From Bacteroidales bacterium (GTDB taxonomy: Bacteria > Bacteroidota > Bacteroidia > Bacteroidales > UBA932), in NCBI GenBank assembly GCA_023230265.1, contig JALNXR010000081.1:1-8249 (forward strand): a stretch of 8,249 bases of DNA, read 5' to 3'. The translations under genes were made by a program, and so were the position numbers. Shown here piece by piece: positions 7,443 through 8,249 of the stretch; position 1 is the first letter of the stretch, and each line of letters opens with the position of its first letter. The notes under the pieces are model-generated. The model searched no databases and had not been told where the DNA came from. It saw nothing but the letters and a program-made list of their open reading frames with translations.

Positions 7443-8021
7443 CATAAGAATCGTTCCCAAAGAACTTCTTAGAGTTTTTAATGCTCTGGAAAGTTGTGTT
7501 TTAACTGTGTTTACAGATATCCCAAGCATTCCTGCGGCATCCTTATATTTCATATCTTCCATAACGACAGCTGTAAATACTTTACGGCATTGCAAAGGAA
7601 GTTTTTCTATCTCAAGATTTAGCTTTTCCAACTCAATAGAAATAAACCTGTATTCATTTTCCGCATTTTCAAGAAACTGAATCACATCTTCAGCCTCCTG
7701 AATTAAATCTTTTTCAGAAATAGATCTATCCAGATCGGTTATTGATCTGTTTTTGGCATATTTTAAAAGTTTGATGCAATTGTTTCTGACAGAAGAAAAG
7801 AGATAGGCTCTGAGAGAGCCGGAAAACGGCCTTGAAGAATATCTGATCCAGAACGAGGCAAATATATTCTGAACTACATCCTCAGCATCCTCGAAACTGT
7901 CAATAAATTTGATGGCGTAGATGCACAATGGCTTGTAATAGAGATCAAACAGCTCTTTAAAAGCTGCCTGATCACCCTTTGCAAACCTGTTGGTAATCTC
8001 TATGTCTCCGGTAATTCCCAT
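7425..8021 (-). CDS. ECF-type RNA polymerase sigma factor, Bacteroidota family
   Basis: A 198-residue sigma-70-family factor of the extracytoplasmic-function group that should direct RNA polymerase to the susC operon. Region 2 spans about residues 18-85 (AFKELFDLYYKPLCIYAIKF, then the core-binding and -10 recognition segment EDAEDVVQNIFASFW, then LRAYLFSSVRNNCIKLLKY). Region 4 spans about 135-187 (LPLQCRKVFTAVVMEDMKYKDAAGMLGISVNTVKTQLSRALKTLR), including the -35-binding helix-turn-helix AGMLGISVNTVKTQLSRAL. The short hydrophobic tail (TILMILLIK) is common in Bacteroidota paralogues of this type. No region 1 or 3 is present, as expected. The ATG at 8021-8019 starts MGITGDIEI and gives the normal family length. 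Just upstream is a promoter-like TATCTTTG so close that the message may have almost no leader. The FecR-like partner follows. Near the C-terminus its codons overlap the third unit of a short repeat. Confidence 0.95.
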   Translation of the reverse strand: MGITGDIEITNRFAKGDQAAFKELFDLYYKPLCIYAIKFIDSFEDAEDVVQNIFASFWIRYSSRPFSGSLRAYLFSSVRNNCIKLLKYAKNRSITDLDRSISEKDLIQEAEDVIQFLENAENEYRFISIELEKLNLEIEKLPLQCRKVFTAVVMEDMKYKDAAGMLGISVNTVKTQLSRALKTLRSSLGTILMILLIK

Positions 8022-8026
8022 TAAAG

Positions 8027-8034
8027 CAAAGATA
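8027..8034 (-). promoter_or_regulatory. Probable -7 element (TATCTTTG) of the sigma gene promoter
   Basis: Reading the minus strand, TATCTTTG at 8034-8027 matches the Bacteroidota housekeeping -7 consensus TAnnTTTG exactly. It ends 5 nt before the sigma factor ATG at 8021, so transcription would start at or within a few bases of the start codon. A matching -33 TTTG is not clear. GTTG at 8053-8050, at the edge of the palindrome, is the nearest candidate, but the 15-bp gap is shorter than the usual 19-21 bp. Hence only moderate confidence. Confidence 0.45.
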
Positions 8035-8049
8035 CATATTAGAGGGGGA

Positions 8050-8174
8050 CAACGACGAAGATTTTGTCATTGATCAGATTCCTAGCCTGTTACAAAACAC
8101 AAACTTTTTCTTATCAAAAGTTTGTGTTTTGTATTATTCTGTATATCATATCAATGACAAAATCTTCGTCGTTG
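8050..8174. repeat. 125-bp nested imperfect palindrome
   Basis: Outer arms of 25 bp (8050-8074 and 8150-8174; the left begins CAACGACGAAGATTTT) are perfect reverse complements. Inner arms of 18 bp (8091-8108 TACAAAACACAAACTTTT and 8116-8133) are also perfect, with a 7-nt loop TCTTATC. Both pairs share the same centre, base 8112. Between them are 16 nt on each side (8075-8090 and 8134-8149) that match at only about 6 of 16 positions. A transcript of either strand could fold into a long hairpin with one large symmetric internal loop. It lies between the end of the upstream reading frame and the sigma promoter. It could be a bidirectional transcription barrier, a miniature inverted-repeat element, or a recombination site. 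I saw no target-site duplication at its borders. Confidence 0.9.
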
Positions 8175-8249
8175 AATTTCCATTGATATAATCCAGATAT
8201 CCTCTACCGGCCGGTCATTGTCGTCAGTCTTCACCAGGGATATCGAATC
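8151..8249 (-). CDS. 3' end of an unidentified reading frame (partial)
   Basis: The minus strand is open from the right edge for 32 codons to a TGA at 8153-8151, including DDNDRPVEDIWIISMEIQ and ending RRRFCH. I do not recognise the protein. The last roughly eight codons and the stop lie inside the right arm of the palindrome, so the natural C-terminus may have been altered by that element or the frame may not be the coding one. A second frame from 8203 to the TGA at 8116-8114 reads GLYQWKFNDEDFVIDMIY and then IIQNTNF. It looks protein-like but has a stop just upstream (TAG at 8206-8204) and no start. A frameshifted or decayed gene is possible. Same strand as the sigma gene. Confidence 0.3.
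   Translation of the reverse strand, partial: DSISLVKTDDNDRPVEDIWIISMEIQRRRFCH

Noticed and set aside
7341..8049. Possible inverted repeat flanking the sigma gene (CTCCCCCTCTTAAT at 7341 and its near complement at 8037-8049)
   Set aside because: Only about 9 contiguous bases match, with an indel beside them and no conserved extension. It is a simple pyrimidine-rich motif and chance is a sufficient explanation.
8075..8149. Invertible promoter flanked by recombinase inverted repeats, as in Bacteroides phase variation
   Set aside because: The 25-bp arms would suit such a switch, but the 75-bp interior is itself mostly a hairpin, no TAnnTTTG promoter is visible inside it, and no invertase gene is in the window. 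It stays only a test within the palindrome finding.
8050..8174. Integron attC site or CRISPR-like array
   Set aside because: The ends do not show the expected attC R-box pair (RYYYAAC/GTTRRRY at the tips), and there is only one inverted pair with no direct repeats and spacers.

Overview
The window is almost entirely one minus-strand locus from a member of the Bacteroidota, most likely the order Bacteroidales. The evidence is a SusC/SusD pair, an ECF sigma factor followed by a FecR-type anti-sigma factor with a DUF4974-like C-terminus, three lipoproteins with short lipoprotein signal peptides, moderately AT-rich DNA, and a TAnnTTTG-type promoter element instead of an E. coli -10 box. The genus cannot be fixed from this sequence.

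Layout in the direction of transcription (right to left). At the right edge, 8249-8151 is the 3' end of an unidentified reading frame that runs into a striking 125-bp nested palindrome (8050-8174). Next are an ECF sigma factor (8021-7425), a 185-210 bp gap with two adjacent dyads and a degenerate 22-23 bp repeat, and a FecR-like anti-sigma factor (7227-6202). A GC-rich hairpin (6170-6194) separates FecR from a tightly packed run: an STN-containing SusC-like TonB-dependent transporter (6103-2747), a SusD-like lipoprotein (2727-1300), a DUF4843-type lipoprotein (1284-526) and the N-terminal 170 residues of a PKD-like lipoprotein (512-1, cut by the window edge). Gaps in this last group are only 13-19 bp, so it is very probably one transcript.

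The genes form a trans-envelope signalling and uptake system. Ligand captured by the SusD-like lid and SusC-like barrel is expected to be signalled by the periplasmic STN domain to FecR in the inner membrane. FecR then releases or activates the sigma factor, which would transcribe the susC operon. The two extra lipoproteins are probably surface or periplasmic ligand-binding accessories. No glycoside hydrolase, lyase, sulfatase or peptidase is present in the window, so the substrate cannot be read from it; any enzymes would lie beyond the left edge.

The least explained element is the palindrome upstream of the sigma gene. It has perfect 25-bp outer arms and perfect 18-bp inner arms with the same centre of symmetry, separated on each side by 16 nt of unmatched sequence. 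It overlaps the end of the upstream reading frame and abuts the likely sigma promoter.
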